This document shows, one piece after another, positions 37,274-46,423 of a stretch of 64,000 bases of DNA. The position numbers were made by a program, and so were the translations under genes. The stretch comes from Flavobacterium sp. 9 (GTDB taxonomy: Bacteria; Bacteroidota; Bacteroidia; Flavobacteriales; Flavobacteriaceae), in contig NZ_PEEU01000001.1 of NCBI RefSeq assembly GCF_002754195.1, positions 3,782,001 through 3,846,000 of the forward strand, given 5' to 3'. The first letter of the stretch is position 1. Each line of letters begins with the position of its first letter. The notes below the pieces were generated by a model. It saw nothing but the letters and a program-made list of their open reading frames with translations. It did not search any database and had not been told where the DNA came from.

Positions 37274-39499
37274 ATGAAAAAATTAACCACATTTACCTTG
37301 TTGATGTTATCGCTTTTTGCAACAGCACAACAAGAAACAATCGATCAGAAAGTAAATGCTTTATTGAAAAAGATGACTATTGAAGAAAAAATAGGTCAGC
37401 TTAATCAATACACCGGAGACAATCAGGCAACGGGACCAATTACAATAAATCCCAACAAACAATCTGAAATCAAGCAAGGTTTAATTGGTTCGATGTTAAA
37501 CATCATCGGAACAAAATACACCAGACAATATCAGGAATTAGCGATGCAATCACGTTTGAAAATTCCATTGTTATTTGGTCAGGATGTTATTCACGGATAC
37601 AAAACGACATTTCCAATTCCGTTGGCAGAAGCCGCAAGTTGGGATTTAGCTGCGATTGAATTAGCCGCAAGAGTTGCTGCTACAGAAGCTGCAGCAAGCG
37701 GAATTCACTGGACATTTGCGCCAATGGTAGATATTAGCCGTGATCCGCGTTGGGGACGAGTTATGGAAGGTGCAGGAGAAGATACTTACTTAGGTTCTAA
37801 AATTGCTTATGCGAGAGTAAAAGGTTTTCAAGGAAATAAATTGGGCGATTTAAACTCAGTTATGGCATGCGTAAAACACTTTGCAGCTTATGGCGCAGGA
37901 GTTGGCGGAAGAGATTATAATTCAGTAGATATGAGCGAACGTATGTTGTTCGAAACGTATTTACCTCCATTTAAAGCAGCTCTTGATGCTGGTGCAGCAA
38001 CTTTCATGAACTCATTCAATGATTTAAACGGAATTCCTGCTTCAGGAAATGCACACTTGCAACGTGATATTTTAAAAGGAAAATGGAACTTTCAGGGATT
38101 CGTAGTTTCTGATTGGGGTTCTATTGGAGAAATGGTTGCTCACGGATATTCAAAAGATCTTAAAGCAGCAGCACTTTCTGCAATTACAGCCGGAAGTGAT
38201 ATGGATATGGAAAGTAATGCTTACAGATATAATTTGGCAGAATTGGTTAAAGAAGGTAAAGTTTCTATCGACTTAATTGACGATGCTGTAAAACGTATTC
38301 TTCGTAAGAAATATGAATTAGGATTATTTGATGATCCATACAGATATTCAGATGAAAAAAGAGCTGAAAAAGCTTTAAATAATCCTGAAAATAGAAAAGC
38401 AGCACTTGAAGTAGCGCAAAAAAGTATTGTTTTATTAAAGAATGACAATCAGACTTTGCCAATTTCTAAAAGTGTAAAAACAATTGCATTTATTGGACCA
38501 ATGGTAAAAGAATACAAAGCCAATATGGGATTTTGGTCAGTAGAATTACCGGAAGTTAATTATGATAAATGGGTAGTTTCGCAATGGGATGGTTTGCAAA
38601 ATAAAGTTGGAAAAAACACCAAATTGCTTTACGCGAAAGGTTGTGAAGTAGACGGAGATAACAAAGATGGTTTTGCAGAAGCAGTTGCAACGGCACAACA
38701 AGCAGATGTTGTTATTTTAAGTATTGGTGAAAGACGCGATCAAAGTGGTGAAGCAAAAAGCCGCAGTAATCTTGGTTTACCGGGCGTTCAGGAAGATTTA
38801 GTAAAAGCGATTCAGGCAACAGGAAAACCAGTTGTAGTTTTGATAAATGCCGGAAGACCTCTTGTTTTTAACTGGACAGCAGACAATGTTCCTGCAATTG
38901 TATATACTTGGTGGTTAGGAACTGAGGCTGGAAATGCTATTGCAAATGTTTTATTTGGAGATTATAATCCTTCTGGAAAATTGCCAATGACATTTCCAAG
39001 AGAAGTTGGACAAGTGCCAATTTATTACAATCATTTCAGTACCGGAAGACCAGCAAAAGATGAAAACGCAACGAATTATGTTTCGGCATATATTGATTTA
39101 AAAAACTCACCTAAATTTCCTTTTGGATACGGTTTGAGTTATACACAATTTGGTTATTCTGATTTGAAATTATCTTCGACTAAAATAAAAAGCAATGAAA
39201 CAATTAAAGTTTCTTTCCAATTATCAAACGTTGGAAAAGTTGCCGGAGAAGAAGTAGTGCAATTGTACTTAAAAGATAAATTTGGATCTGTAGTAAGACC
39301 AGTTTTAGAATTAAGAGATTTCCAAAAAGTAAAATTAAATGCAGGAGAAACTAAAACGATCGAATTTACAATTGACAAAGAGAAACTTTCTTTCTATAAT
39401 GATAAATTAGAATGGGGAGCTGAACCAGGAGATTTTGAATTAATGATTGGAACTTCGTCAGCAGATATTAAGTTAAGATCAAATTTTGAATTACTATAA
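37274..39499 (+). CDS. bglX: GH3 beta-glucosidase
   Basis: A 741-residue periplasmic GH3 enzyme (signal LSLFATAQQE), the last gene of the locus. The N-terminal barrel holds KHFAAYGAGVGGRDYN and the nucleophile Asp in GFVVSDWGSIGEM (about 275-287). The second domain has VLLINAGRPLVFNW and the C-terminal fibronectin-III-like domain ends the chain (about 660-741). The layout and length match BglX-type beta-glucosidases, which remove glucose from the non-reducing ends of beta-gluco-oligosaccharides. It is expected to finish degradation of the oligomers made by the GH30 and GH5 enzymes. Confidence 0.95.
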   Translation: MKKLTTFTLLMLSLFATAQQETIDQKVNALLKKMTIEEKIGQLNQYTGDNQATGPITINPNKQSEIKQGLIGSMLNIIGTKYTRQYQELAMQSRLKIPLLFGQDVIHGYKTTFPIPLAEAASWDLAAIELAARVAATEAAASGIHWTFAPMVDISRDPRWGRVMEGAGEDTYLGSKIAYARVKGFQGNKLGDLNSVMACVKHFAAYGAGVGGRDYNSVDMSERMLFETYLPPFKAALDAGAATFMNSFNDLNGIPASGNAHLQRDILKGKWNFQGFVVSDWGSIGEMVAHGYSKDLKAAALSAITAGSDMDMESNAYRYNLAELVKEGKVSIDLIDDAVKRILRKKYELGLFDDPYRYSDEKRAEKALNNPENRKAALEVAQKSIVLLKNDNQTLPISKSVKTIAFIGPMVKEYKANMGFWSVELPEVNYDKWVVSQWDGLQNKVGKNTKLLYAKGCEVDGDNKDGFAEAVATAQQADVVILSIGERRDQSGEAKSRSNLGLPGVQEDLVKAIQATGKPVVVLINAGRPLVFNWTADNVPAIVYTWWLGTEAGNAIANVLFGDYNPSGKLPMTFPREVGQVPIYYNHFSTGRPAKDENATNYVSAYIDLKNSPKFPFGYGLSYTQFGYSDLKLSSTKIKSNETIKVSFQLSNVGKVAGEEVVQLYLKDKFGSVVRPVLELRDFQKVKLNAGETKTIEFTIDKEKLSFYNDKLEWGAEPGDFELMIGTSSADIKLRSNFELL

Positions 39500-39530
39500 A
39501 ATTACAATCTCCAAAAACTGTAATTAAATA

Positions 39531-39562
39531 AAAAAGCGGAGTTCCAGGACTCCGCTTTTTTT
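39531..39562 (+). terminator. Terminator of the PUL operon
   Basis: Perfect 12-bp stem AAAAAGCGGAGT / ACTCCGCTTTTT with a 6-base loop and a T run, 31 bases past the GH3 stop. Confidence 0.92.
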
Positions 39563-39568
39563 ATGTAA

Positions 39569-39756
39569 ATGCCAATCAGTAGTTGAAAATGTGCCGTTAG
39601 GCACTAAATATTGGTAGAAAACATGAATTGGAATAAATTTAGCGTGCCGTAGGTACGCAATACATATCATTTTGTTGCGTACCTACGGCACGCCAACGAA
39701 TTTCAAACCGATATGACTACCGATATTTAGTGCCTAACGGCACTCTTGATTGGCAT
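39569..39756. repeat. 188-bp nested palindromic repeat (CCGT(T)AGG family)
   Basis: Mirror-arranged copies: outer arms ATGCCAATCA / TGATTGGCAT; then GTGCCGTTAGGCAC (39591-39604) with TAAATA and TTGGTAGAAAA; then GCGTGCCGTAGGTACGC (39642-39658). The latter two are repeated inverted at 39677-39693 and 39730-39743. Each small unit is itself a hairpin, so the whole can fold as hairpins within a hairpin. Non-coding, between a convergent pair of genes. Confidence 0.88.
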
Positions 39757-39768
39757 ATATAAAGAATT

Positions 39769-41790
39769 TTAATTAAAGTGTTTTTTGAAATTGAATTTTA
39801 TTTTATTCAAAATACCCTCTTCTATAATATCAATTCCAATTCCAGAATTGCTATCAGCCACTTCGTGATGTGCATTTCTGAAATCTTCAAAATCCTTCTC
39901 CGGAATTTCTAAGTTAATTAAAGGCTTAAAGTCTATCCAAATCGTTCCTCCGTTTTTGGTAATCTTTTTACGGCTGCTATAATCAAAATAAGGATTGCTG
40001 ATCGTACTTTCCTGAATCGTATATTTTTCGGTCGTATCAATTTTTTGATCCGTCAAAAGTTTGATTTCATATCTTTCGCTGTCAAAATTATGCCAGAAAG
40101 TGATGTCTTTGTGCATAAAATCTCTTGCATTGTTTTTAGTAATATTAGGATCGAAATACATTAAAAAACGATTCTTTTTTTCATCAGTATAATACGGATT
40201 TTCAATTGTGGTTTTGTACTCAATTTTAAATTCGTTTAATTTTTTATCATCGCTTATAATTTCAATTGCAGCATCCTTAAATATATGTCTAAGGTCAGTT
40301 CCGTTTCTGTCGTTATTGTAGTTTAGCGTATAAAAAAGGAAATTATTCCAGCTGTCGATAATTTCTCTTTTGTTCGTTTTCTTGAAATATCTACGCATAT
40401 TATTCGCGCGATTTCCTTTGTAAATTGTCGTTAACTTTAGCTTCCCAATATTATTTTCTACAATAACTTCTGATTTTTCATCAACAGCATAATAAGGAAA
40501 ACGATGTGGTTGATTAATTTGCAATTCCAGATTTGGTTTCACTTCCAGATAATGCATAAAAAAGATAAAGCCACGATTTTCAATTAATCCAAATTCATCA
40601 CGAAGCGTTACATCCGTAAAATAACTTTGGCTGTTGTAATTTATTTTTACAATTACATGGTTAAAAGTCAGTAACGAAGGCAAATAATATTTCATATAGA
40701 AATCAACATTGAAATTCACCAAAGCCATAGAAGAATCAACACCAATATAATCCAGAATAACCTTCAATAAAACAGATTTTGCCTTGCAATCTCCTTGTTT
40801 GTTTTCATAAGTAACTGCAGGTTCCTGAGGTTTATGACCATTCATTTCATCTGCATTGTAGATATAATTAATATGATTTTGCACATATTCTATCGCAAAT
40901 TGCAGTTGCTCATCTTTGTTGTCGATTTTGTCTAGTTTATCAACTAAATCCGGCGCAAATTCGGGAAGAGAAGATTTCTCAAAAATAGTATCATAAATTG
41001 GGGAGATATAATTTGATAATTCGCTCCAATTTGTATCCGTTGCAAAATCAATATATGAAGAAACTTCTCTATTTGAGTCTACAAAATTGATATAGTTTTC
41101 TTCTTCGATTACATATTTCTCTCCTTTTTTCAAATAACTAATTTCCGGTCCAAGAACATTTCCGTCTTCATCCCTAAAAAAGGTTTTTTTATAGGCAATT
41201 GTTCTTTCGCGATCATTTTTGAAAGTAAACTTATATTTTCCATAAGCCCAATAAGTATCGGGACCTACCCAAACATATTTAGAAAACTCTTTGCGTAAAA
41301 AATCACGCTCCGTAAAAACTTTAATTCTGGAATCCTCCATAATCAAAATGTCATAAAGACGAAGATCTTTTATGGTGATATTTACTTTTTTATTGCTGCT
41401 AAGAACACCGCCGCTGCTTTGGTTTTCGCTGTCCAAAGTTTTGATTTTAGTGTCAGGAATTTTATCCACAAGAACACCATCTCTTAAAACGCTGATTCTG
41501 TGTATAACATAGGTTTCATTTTCTTCCAGAACAACATCGACCACAGAAGCTCTTTCTAAATTTGCAGGTTCATTTAGCGTGTAGGCCATACAAGCATATT
41601 CGCTATTTTCATTGTCATTTGTATAATATATTTTATCTAAAAAGTAGCAATAATCGCGTCCTTCATCTGCTTGTTTTTGAGAGAATTCAGATTCTTTGAT
41701 ATATTCAATAAGTTGCGCATCATTAATATCGCTTGCCCAATTTTCCGGCTTTTGAATTTTATAATTTTCTGATTGAATGGCTTGTTCCAT
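39769..41790 (-). CDS. Transglutaminase-like DUF3857 protein
   Basis: A DUF3857 (about 30-200) plus transglutaminase-core protein. The catalytic Cys is in NKQGDCKAKSVLLK (about 330-345), the His in FNHVIVKINY and the Asp in YFTDVTLRDEFG, so the papain-like triad is present. The frame is open to an ATG at 41871, but I choose the ATG at 41790 (MEQAIQSENY), because the upstream extension looks like untranslated leader. That gives 673 residues. No convincing signal peptide is seen with this start. The substrate is unknown; family members are protease or amidase-like, and the gene stands alone. Confidence 0.8.
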   Translation of the reverse strand: MEQAIQSENYKIQKPENWASDINDAQLIEYIKESEFSQKQADEGRDYCYFLDKIYYTNDNENSEYACMAYTLNEPANLERASVVDVVLEENETYVIHRISVLRDGVLVDKIPDTKIKTLDSENQSSGGVLSSNKKVNITIKDLRLYDILIMEDSRIKVFTERDFLRKEFSKYVWVGPDTYWAYGKYKFTFKNDRERTIAYKKTFFRDEDGNVLGPEISYLKKGEKYVIEEENYINFVDSNREVSSYIDFATDTNWSELSNYISPIYDTIFEKSSLPEFAPDLVDKLDKIDNKDEQLQFAIEYVQNHINYIYNADEMNGHKPQEPAVTYENKQGDCKAKSVLLKVILDYIGVDSSMALVNFNVDFYMKYYLPSLLTFNHVIVKINYNSQSYFTDVTLRDEFGLIENRGFIFFMHYLEVKPNLELQINQPHRFPYYAVDEKSEVIVENNIGKLKLTTIYKGNRANNMRRYFKKTNKREIIDSWNNFLFYTLNYNNDRNGTDLRHIFKDAAIEIISDDKKLNEFKIEYKTTIENPYYTDEKKNRFLMYFDPNITKNNARDFMHKDITFWHNFDSERYEIKLLTDQKIDTTEKYTIQESTISNPYFDYSSRKKITKNGGTIWIDFKPLINLEIPEKDFEDFRNAHHEVADSNSGIGIDIIEEGILNKIKFNFKKHFN

Positions 41791-42086
41791 AGTAAGGCTT
41801 TTAATTGAAGTAGGTAAAATCTTTCGTATAAAACAAAAATATAGAATTTTGCCAATATCTGATAGTAGCAAAATGATTATTGAGATAAGTTTGGTTTTCT
41901 TACAATAAAGGATTTATTATCTGATTTAATAGAAGTTTAATCTTAGATAATTTAATAAAATCCCGAAAGAATTGAGAAAGTTGTAAAGAGTATTATTACT
42001 AAAAAGCCCCGAAAGTAATGAGATGCAGTAACAATTGGCGAAAAATAAATGAGATAAAAATGAAGAAGTTTAATAAGAGATGAGAA

Positions 42087-42344
42087 TTATTTCAAAACCG
42101 TATTTATAAAATCCATAGCGCCAATTCCTTTGTAAGAAGCGTATAAAGCTTTATCAAAAGCTTCGCGTTTTGCTTTTTTATCTTTAGCCTCAGTTTCAAC
42201 AATCATCTGATTGAAAATTCTCTCTTGTTCTTCGCTATATTTTATAGAAGCTTCCAGAAGATCATTTTTTGATACTAATCCAAAAGAAGAGTATAGCTTT
42301 TTCATAAACTTCTTATTCAATTTTTCTAGGTTTGGAATGCTCAT
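42087..42344 (-). CDS. Small hypothetical protein, highly charged
   Basis: An 85-residue protein that I do not recognise. It is largely helical and charged (KYSEEQERIFNQMIVETEAKDKKAKREAFDK lies at about 35-66), with no signal peptide, membrane segment or cysteine. It starts ATG at 42344 and is divergent from the Nudix-type regulator, sharing the 264-base intergenic region. Regular codon usage and the clean start favour a real gene, but there is no functional hint. Confidence 0.6.
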   Translation of the reverse strand: MSIPNLEKLNKKFMKKLYSSFGLVSKNDLLEASIKYSEEQERIFNQMIVETEAKDKKAKREAFDKALYASYKGIGAMDFINTVLK

Positions 42345-42551
42345 ATTTAAACCAGTTTAATTTTCTTCTATATAAGAGACGTAATACTTTAACTTATGTT
42401 ACAGAATTTCAGTTAAAATCGTCAATTACATATTTTCTTCTTGTAATTACTTTTTTTAATGCCTTTTTGTTGCAAAAACAAGAAGTTAAATGCTATATGT
42501 GTTATTATGACGCAATGTACTTATTTTTTCAATTTGTTTTTTTATTTTTAA

Positions 42552-42571
42552 GTTAAAATTGTGATTTTAAC
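42552..42571. promoter_or_regulatory. Inverted repeat GTTAAAAT-N4-ATTTTAAC upstream of the Nudix regulator
   Basis: A perfect 8-bp inverted repeat with a 4-base centre, about 50 bases before the regulator gene. A further half site (AGTTAAAAT) lies near 42411-42419. Because the downstream gene encodes a DNA-binding Nudix-fold protein, this is a candidate autoregulatory operator. The AT-rich context lowers confidence. Confidence 0.4.
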
Positions 42572-42623
42572 ACGTGTTTTTTAGGAGTATTCAGGATTAG
42601 AATTTAGCTTGAATTTCGAAAAA

Positions 42624-43454
42624 ATGGCTCCGTTTTATAAAAATGAATTAAATTGCAGTACCAATCCAAACTGGAAAGTTGTATTTAATAAAAAGCAGAT
42701 GTTAAAAGACATTATAGAAAATAATCAAAATTATCAACCCGGACTTTCAATAGATTGTGTGATTTTTGGTTTTCATGATAATCAACTTAAGGTTTTATTA
42801 ATCAAAATTCCGCATCGAGATACATGGTCATTGCCTGGCGGATTCATTCCAATTGATCAGGATATAGATACAGCCGCGGTGACTGTTTTGAATGAAAGAA
42901 CTGGAGTTGAAGGAATATTTTTGAGACAATTTGCGACTTTTGGAAAAATAAAAAGAAACGACCAGCACTTTGGAAAAGAAGTTTTAGAATACTTAAAAAT
43001 CGAAGAAGAAAAAGGGAAGTGGCTCACACAACGTTTTGTGACAATTGGTTATTATGCTTTGGTTGATTTTTTAAAAACAATTCCGAGATCTGCTAACAAA
43101 GAACAAATTATAGAATGGATTGATCATAAAGAAGTGCCGGAACTTATTTTGGATCACAAAGAAATTCTCGATAAAGCATTAGATACCTTGAGGATTGAGC
43201 TCAATTTAATGCCAGTTGGTTATAATTTATTACCGGAGAAATTTACGATTCCGGAACTTCAGAAATTGTATGAAACAATTCTGGATCGAAAACTTGACAG
43301 AAGAAATTTTCTAAGAAAAATAACCAACATTGGGATTCTGACCAAACTCGACGAAAAGAAAAGTAACGTAGCACATAAAGCGCCGAATTTATATTCGTTT
43401 GATAAAGACAAATACGAAGAAGTCCTTAAAAACGGATTAAATCAAGGTTGGTAA
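42624..43454 (+). CDS. Nudix-fold transcriptional regulator (NrtR/AraR-like)
   Basis: A protein of about 276 residues with an N-terminal Nudix fold and a C-terminal winged helix (about 200-276: FTIPELQKLYETILDRKLDRRNFLRKI). The Nudix box is degenerate: SLPGGFIPIDQDIDTAAV then NERTGVEG, lacking the catalytic REUxEExGU residues. It therefore probably senses a nucleotide-linked or sugar metabolite rather than hydrolysing one. That is the NrtR/AraR regulator pattern. The start is uncertain: a TTG at 42609, this ATG at 42624 (MAPFYKNE), or the ATG at 42699 (MLKDIIENN) with a good A-rich leader. It is followed closely by a YjbR gene. Confidence 0.8.
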   Translation: MAPFYKNELNCSTNPNWKVVFNKKQMLKDIIENNQNYQPGLSIDCVIFGFHDNQLKVLLIKIPHRDTWSLPGGFIPIDQDIDTAAVTVLNERTGVEGIFLRQFATFGKIKRNDQHFGKEVLEYLKIEEEKGKWLTQRFVTIGYYALVDFLKTIPRSANKEQIIEWIDHKEVPELILDHKEILDKALDTLRIELNLMPVGYNLLPEKFTIPELQKLYETILDRKLDRRNFLRKITNIGILTKLDEKKSNVAHKAPNLYSFDKDKYEEVLKNGLNQGW

Positions 43455-43479
43455 AATATTGTCAAAAAACACATTTAAT

Positions 43480-43800
43480 ATGGTCTCAATTGAAACATTT
43501 AGAAAATTAGCTTTAGCGTTTGAAAATGCAACCGAAGAACCACATTTCGAGAAGACCTCATTTCGTGTCAACAAGAAAATATTTGCCACTTTTGATGAAA
43601 AGAACAATCGGGCAGTTTTAAAATTTAACGAAATCGATCAATCTGTTTTTTGTGCGTCAAGCGAAATGATTTTTTATCCAATTCCTAATAAATGGGGCAA
43701 ACAAGGCTGGACAATTGTAGAACTTTCAAAAGTAAGACCAGAAATGTTTGAAGATGCTTTAAAGCTTTCTTATCAAAATGTTACCTCAAAAAAGAAGTAG
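43480..43800 (+). CDS. MmcQ/YjbR-family protein
   Basis: A small cytoplasmic protein of about 107 residues of the YjbR fold: SIETFRKLALAFENATEEPHFEKTSF at the start, KIFATFDEKNNRAVLKF in the middle, and the closing GWTIVELSKVRPEMFEDALKLSY. The frame opens with a TTG at 43459, but the ATG at 43480 gives the usual family start. The fold resembles a DNA-binding double-wing, but the biological role of this family is not settled. It lies 25 bases after the Nudix regulator and may be cotranscribed with it. Confidence 0.8.
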   Translation: MVSIETFRKLALAFENATEEPHFEKTSFRVNKKIFATFDEKNNRAVLKFNEIDQSVFCASSEMIFYPIPNKWGKQGWTIVELSKVRPEMFEDALKLSYQNVTSKKK

Positions 43801-43829
43801 TTTCAAGCTTTGAAATTTAAAAATACCAC

Positions 43830-44756
43830 ATGAAAGAAAAAGAAATCATATCAAAAACATTGTATGATTTATATAGTGATTTAGGACTTCCTGTAGATTT
43901 GATTCATCAGGATTCAGGATTTACGATTCATAATTTGATCGATATTCCATTTGAATTGCCTTATCAATCGCCTGTTTTTCGACCTAATTATTTTTCTTTT
44001 GTTTTTGTAAAAAGGGGTTCCGGCCAATATACTATCGATGGGAATACTTTTGAAATCCTTCCAGGTTCTATTTATTTTACAAACCCAAGCAATTACAGAA
44101 CTTTTAGATGGAATACGATCGAAGAAATCTACTTAATTACCTTTGATGAAACTTTTTTGAAAGAGAATTTACATCATGATATCTTCAATGAATTTTCTTT
44201 TTTATTGACCGAAACGATTCAGCCTAAAAAAATGGAAGTGGAGGCTTTCGCCGAAATGGAACGTTTGTATCTTCAGATTCATAAAGAATATCACGAAAAT
44301 TCAATTTATAAATATAGAATTATTGGGAACTTATTTATTGTCATTCTTCTAAAAATAAAAGAGCATTTCTGGAAAGATTATGATCCGATATACGAAGGAA
44401 ACCGAAGTTCTCAAATCGTAAAAACCTTCAAACAAAATATAGAAAACCATTATCGAGATTTAATAAATCATAAAACCGAAAGAATCTTTCGTGTAAACGA
44501 TTATGCTGAACTCCAAAGTCTGCATCCTAATTATTTGAGTAATGTAATCAAAACCAAAACCGGAAAAAACATCATGACCTGGTTATCTGAGAAAACCATT
44601 GCCGAAGCCAAATCACTTCTTCAGAATTCGGAAATGAGTATCAAAGAAATTGCCTTTCTTTTAGGTTTTACAGAATCAGCTCATTTTAGCAATTACTTTA
44701 AAAAAAACACCCAAACGACACCTGCGAATTACAAAAAAGAGCACAAAAAAGCATAA
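43830..44756 (+). CDS. AraC-family transcriptional regulator
   Basis: A 308-residue regulator. The N-terminal cupin (about 40-130: FVFVKRGSGQYTIDGNTFEILPGSIYF) senses a ligand; the C-terminal double HTH (about 205-305) contains MSIKEIAFLLGFTESAHFSNYFKK and ends TPANYKKEHKK. It stands just upstream of two SDR oxidoreductase genes in the same direction, which it probably activates; such AraC-SDR pairs are common in Bacteroidota (inference). A TCTTTGTA-type sequence lies before the first SDR gene as a possible promoter. Confidence 0.88.
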   Translation: MKEKEIISKTLYDLYSDLGLPVDLIHQDSGFTIHNLIDIPFELPYQSPVFRPNYFSFVFVKRGSGQYTIDGNTFEILPGSIYFTNPSNYRTFRWNTIEEIYLITFDETFLKENLHHDIFNEFSFLLTETIQPKKMEVEAFAEMERLYLQIHKEYHENSIYKYRIIGNLFIVILLKIKEHFWKDYDPIYEGNRSSQIVKTFKQNIENHYRDLINHKTERIFRVNDYAELQSLHPNYLSNVIKTKTGKNIMTWLSEKTIAEAKSLLQNSEMSIKEIAFLLGFTESAHFSNYFKKNTQTTPANYKKEHKKA

Positions 44757-44849
44757 TCTTAGAAATTTGCATCTTTTGCTATAAAACGCGTACTTTTTCA
44801 GAAGCACCTCCATCGGATCTTTGTACTATAATTTTAAAACAAAGAAAAA

Positions 44850-45590
44850 ATGGAAACTTTAAACGGAAAAGTAGTATTAGTTACAGGAGCTTCAAGAGGA
44901 ATTGGAGCTACAATTGCCAATCAAATTTCAGAGGCTGGAGCCAAAGTAATCGTAAACTATTCAGGCAATAAAGAGGCTGCTGATAAAGTGGTTGAACAAA
45001 TTATTGCAAAAGGCGGAGAAGCAATTGCAGTTCAGGCTGACGTAAGCAAAACAGACGAAGTAAAAAACTTGTTTGATATTGCAATCGCCCATTTTGGTAA
45101 AATAGATGTATTGGTAAATAATGCCGGAATCATGATTACCAAACTCATCAAAGACACTACCGACGAGGATTTTACCAGACAATTTGATATCAACGTAAAA
45201 GGAACTTTCAACACAATGCGCGAGGCTGCAACTCGTTTGGAAAACAACGGAAGTATTATCAATTTCTCCACTTCTGTAAATCGTATTATGTTGCCATCTT
45301 ACGCCACTTATGTAGCTACCAAAGCTGCTGTAGAACAATTAACCCGAGTATTTTCTAAAGAAGTAGGAAGCAAAGGAATCAATGTAAACTCAGTTTCTCC
45401 AGGCCCAACCAACACCGAATTATTTACAACAGGAAAACCTCAGGAAGTTATAGATCGTTTGGCTTCACTTTCTGCCTTCAATCGTTTAGGCGAGCCAGAT
45501 GATATTGCAAAAATAGTAGTTTTTTTGGCGAGTGATAATGCCAAATGGATTACAGCACAAAACATTGGTGTAAACGGAGGTATGGCGTAA
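44850..45590 (+). CDS. SDR-family oxidoreductase
   Basis: A 246-residue classical short-chain dehydrogenase of FabG type. The NAD(P)-binding loop is TGASRGIGATIA (about 12-23), followed by NNAGIM (about 89-94), the catalytic Ser in INFSTSVNR, and the YATYVATKAA Tyr-x3-Lys (about 151-160). The PGPTNTELF substrate loop follows and the chain ends INGV-type (NIGVNGGMA). The basic residue after the glycine motif suggests NADPH. The substrate is unknown. A second SDR gene lies 64 bases downstream. Confidence 0.9.
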   Translation: METLNGKVVLVTGASRGIGATIANQISEAGAKVIVNYSGNKEAADKVVEQIIAKGGEAIAVQADVSKTDEVKNLFDIAIAHFGKIDVLVNNAGIMITKLIKDTTDEDFTRQFDINVKGTFNTMREAATRLENNGSIINFSTSVNRIMLPSYATYVATKAAVEQLTRVFSKEVGSKGINVNSVSPGPTNTELFTTGKPQEVIDRLASLSAFNRLGEPDDIAKIVVFLASDNAKWITAQNIGVNGGMA

Positions 45591-45654
45591 GCAATGGCAA
45601 TTTCAATTACAAAAAATCTAAAATCTAAATTCATAAATCTAAAATTAAATATCC

Positions 45655-46407
45655 ATGAAAAATTTAAAAAATAAAGTAGCCCTTATTACAGGATCAGCAA
45701 GAGGATTAGGAAAAGCAATTGCAGAACGTTATGCCGCTTTAGGAGCAGATATCGTTATTAATTATTCAAGAGACAAGGCTTCAGCCGATGAAGTTTTGAG
45801 CAACGTTCTGGCGATGGGCGTAAAAGCAATTGCTGTAAAAGCCGATGTAAGCAAAGTAGCCGATTTAGAATATTTATTTGGCGAAGCTAAAAAAACATTC
45901 GGAAAAATAGATATTGTTGTGGCAAATGCCGGAATAGAAATGGTCGAAGTTCCCGTAACCGAATTTACCGAAGAACAATTCGATAAAGTATTTTCGATCA
46001 ATACAAAAGGAACGTATTTCACGTTGCAACAAGCTGCAAAACATGTTGAAAATAACGGCAGAATTATCTACATCGCTTCAAGTACAACTTCTTTTCCGGT
46101 TCCGGGAATGGCAGTTTATGGCGGAAGTAAAACAACACCGAGATATTTGGTAGATATATTGTCTAAAGAAATTGGACATAAAGGTATCACGGTGAATTCT
46201 ATTATTCCGTTTGCTGTAGATCATTCCGGGATTTTTGCAGAAGCAGATAGTTATCCGGAACTAAGAAAACAATTGTTAGACAGTTGTCCAATGCAACGTT
46301 TGGCAGAAGTTGAAGACGTTGCCAATGTAGCCGAATTTTTTGCCAGCGATTTATCTTCTTTCGTTAACGGACAACATTTATTGGTAAATGGGGGAGCAAC
46401 AAACTAA
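45655..46407 (+). CDS. SDR-family oxidoreductase
   Basis: A 250-residue short-chain dehydrogenase paralogous to the preceding gene. The cofactor loop is TGSARGLGKAIAERY, the ANAGIE motif replaces NNAG, the catalytic Ser is in IYIASSTTSF and the catalytic Tyr-x3-Lys is in VYGGSKTTPR. The replacement of the usual YxxxKAA by YGGSKTT and of NNAG by ANAG shows divergence of the active-site surround, so its substrate probably differs from the neighbour's. A hairpin terminator follows the stop. Confidence 0.88.
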   Translation: MKNLKNKVALITGSARGLGKAIAERYAALGADIVINYSRDKASADEVLSNVLAMGVKAIAVKADVSKVADLEYLFGEAKKTFGKIDIVVANAGIEMVEVPVTEFTEEQFDKVFSINTKGTYFTLQQAAKHVENNGRIIYIASSTTSFPVPGMAVYGGSKTTPRYLVDILSKEIGHKGITVNSIIPFAVDHSGIFAEADSYPELRKQLLDSCPMQRLAEVEDVANVAEFFASDLSSFVNGQHLLVNGGATN

Positions 46408-46423
46408 GAATAAACACAGACTT

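Noticed and set aside
39569..39756. tRNA or small RNA gene in the palindromic block
   Set aside because: No cloverleaf or conserved T-arm bases; fully explained by mirrored repeat units.
44961..45338. 125-codon minus-strand frame opposite the first SDR gene
   Set aside because: Antisense to a well-supported SDR gene with all catalytic motifs; its own translation has no recognisable domain.
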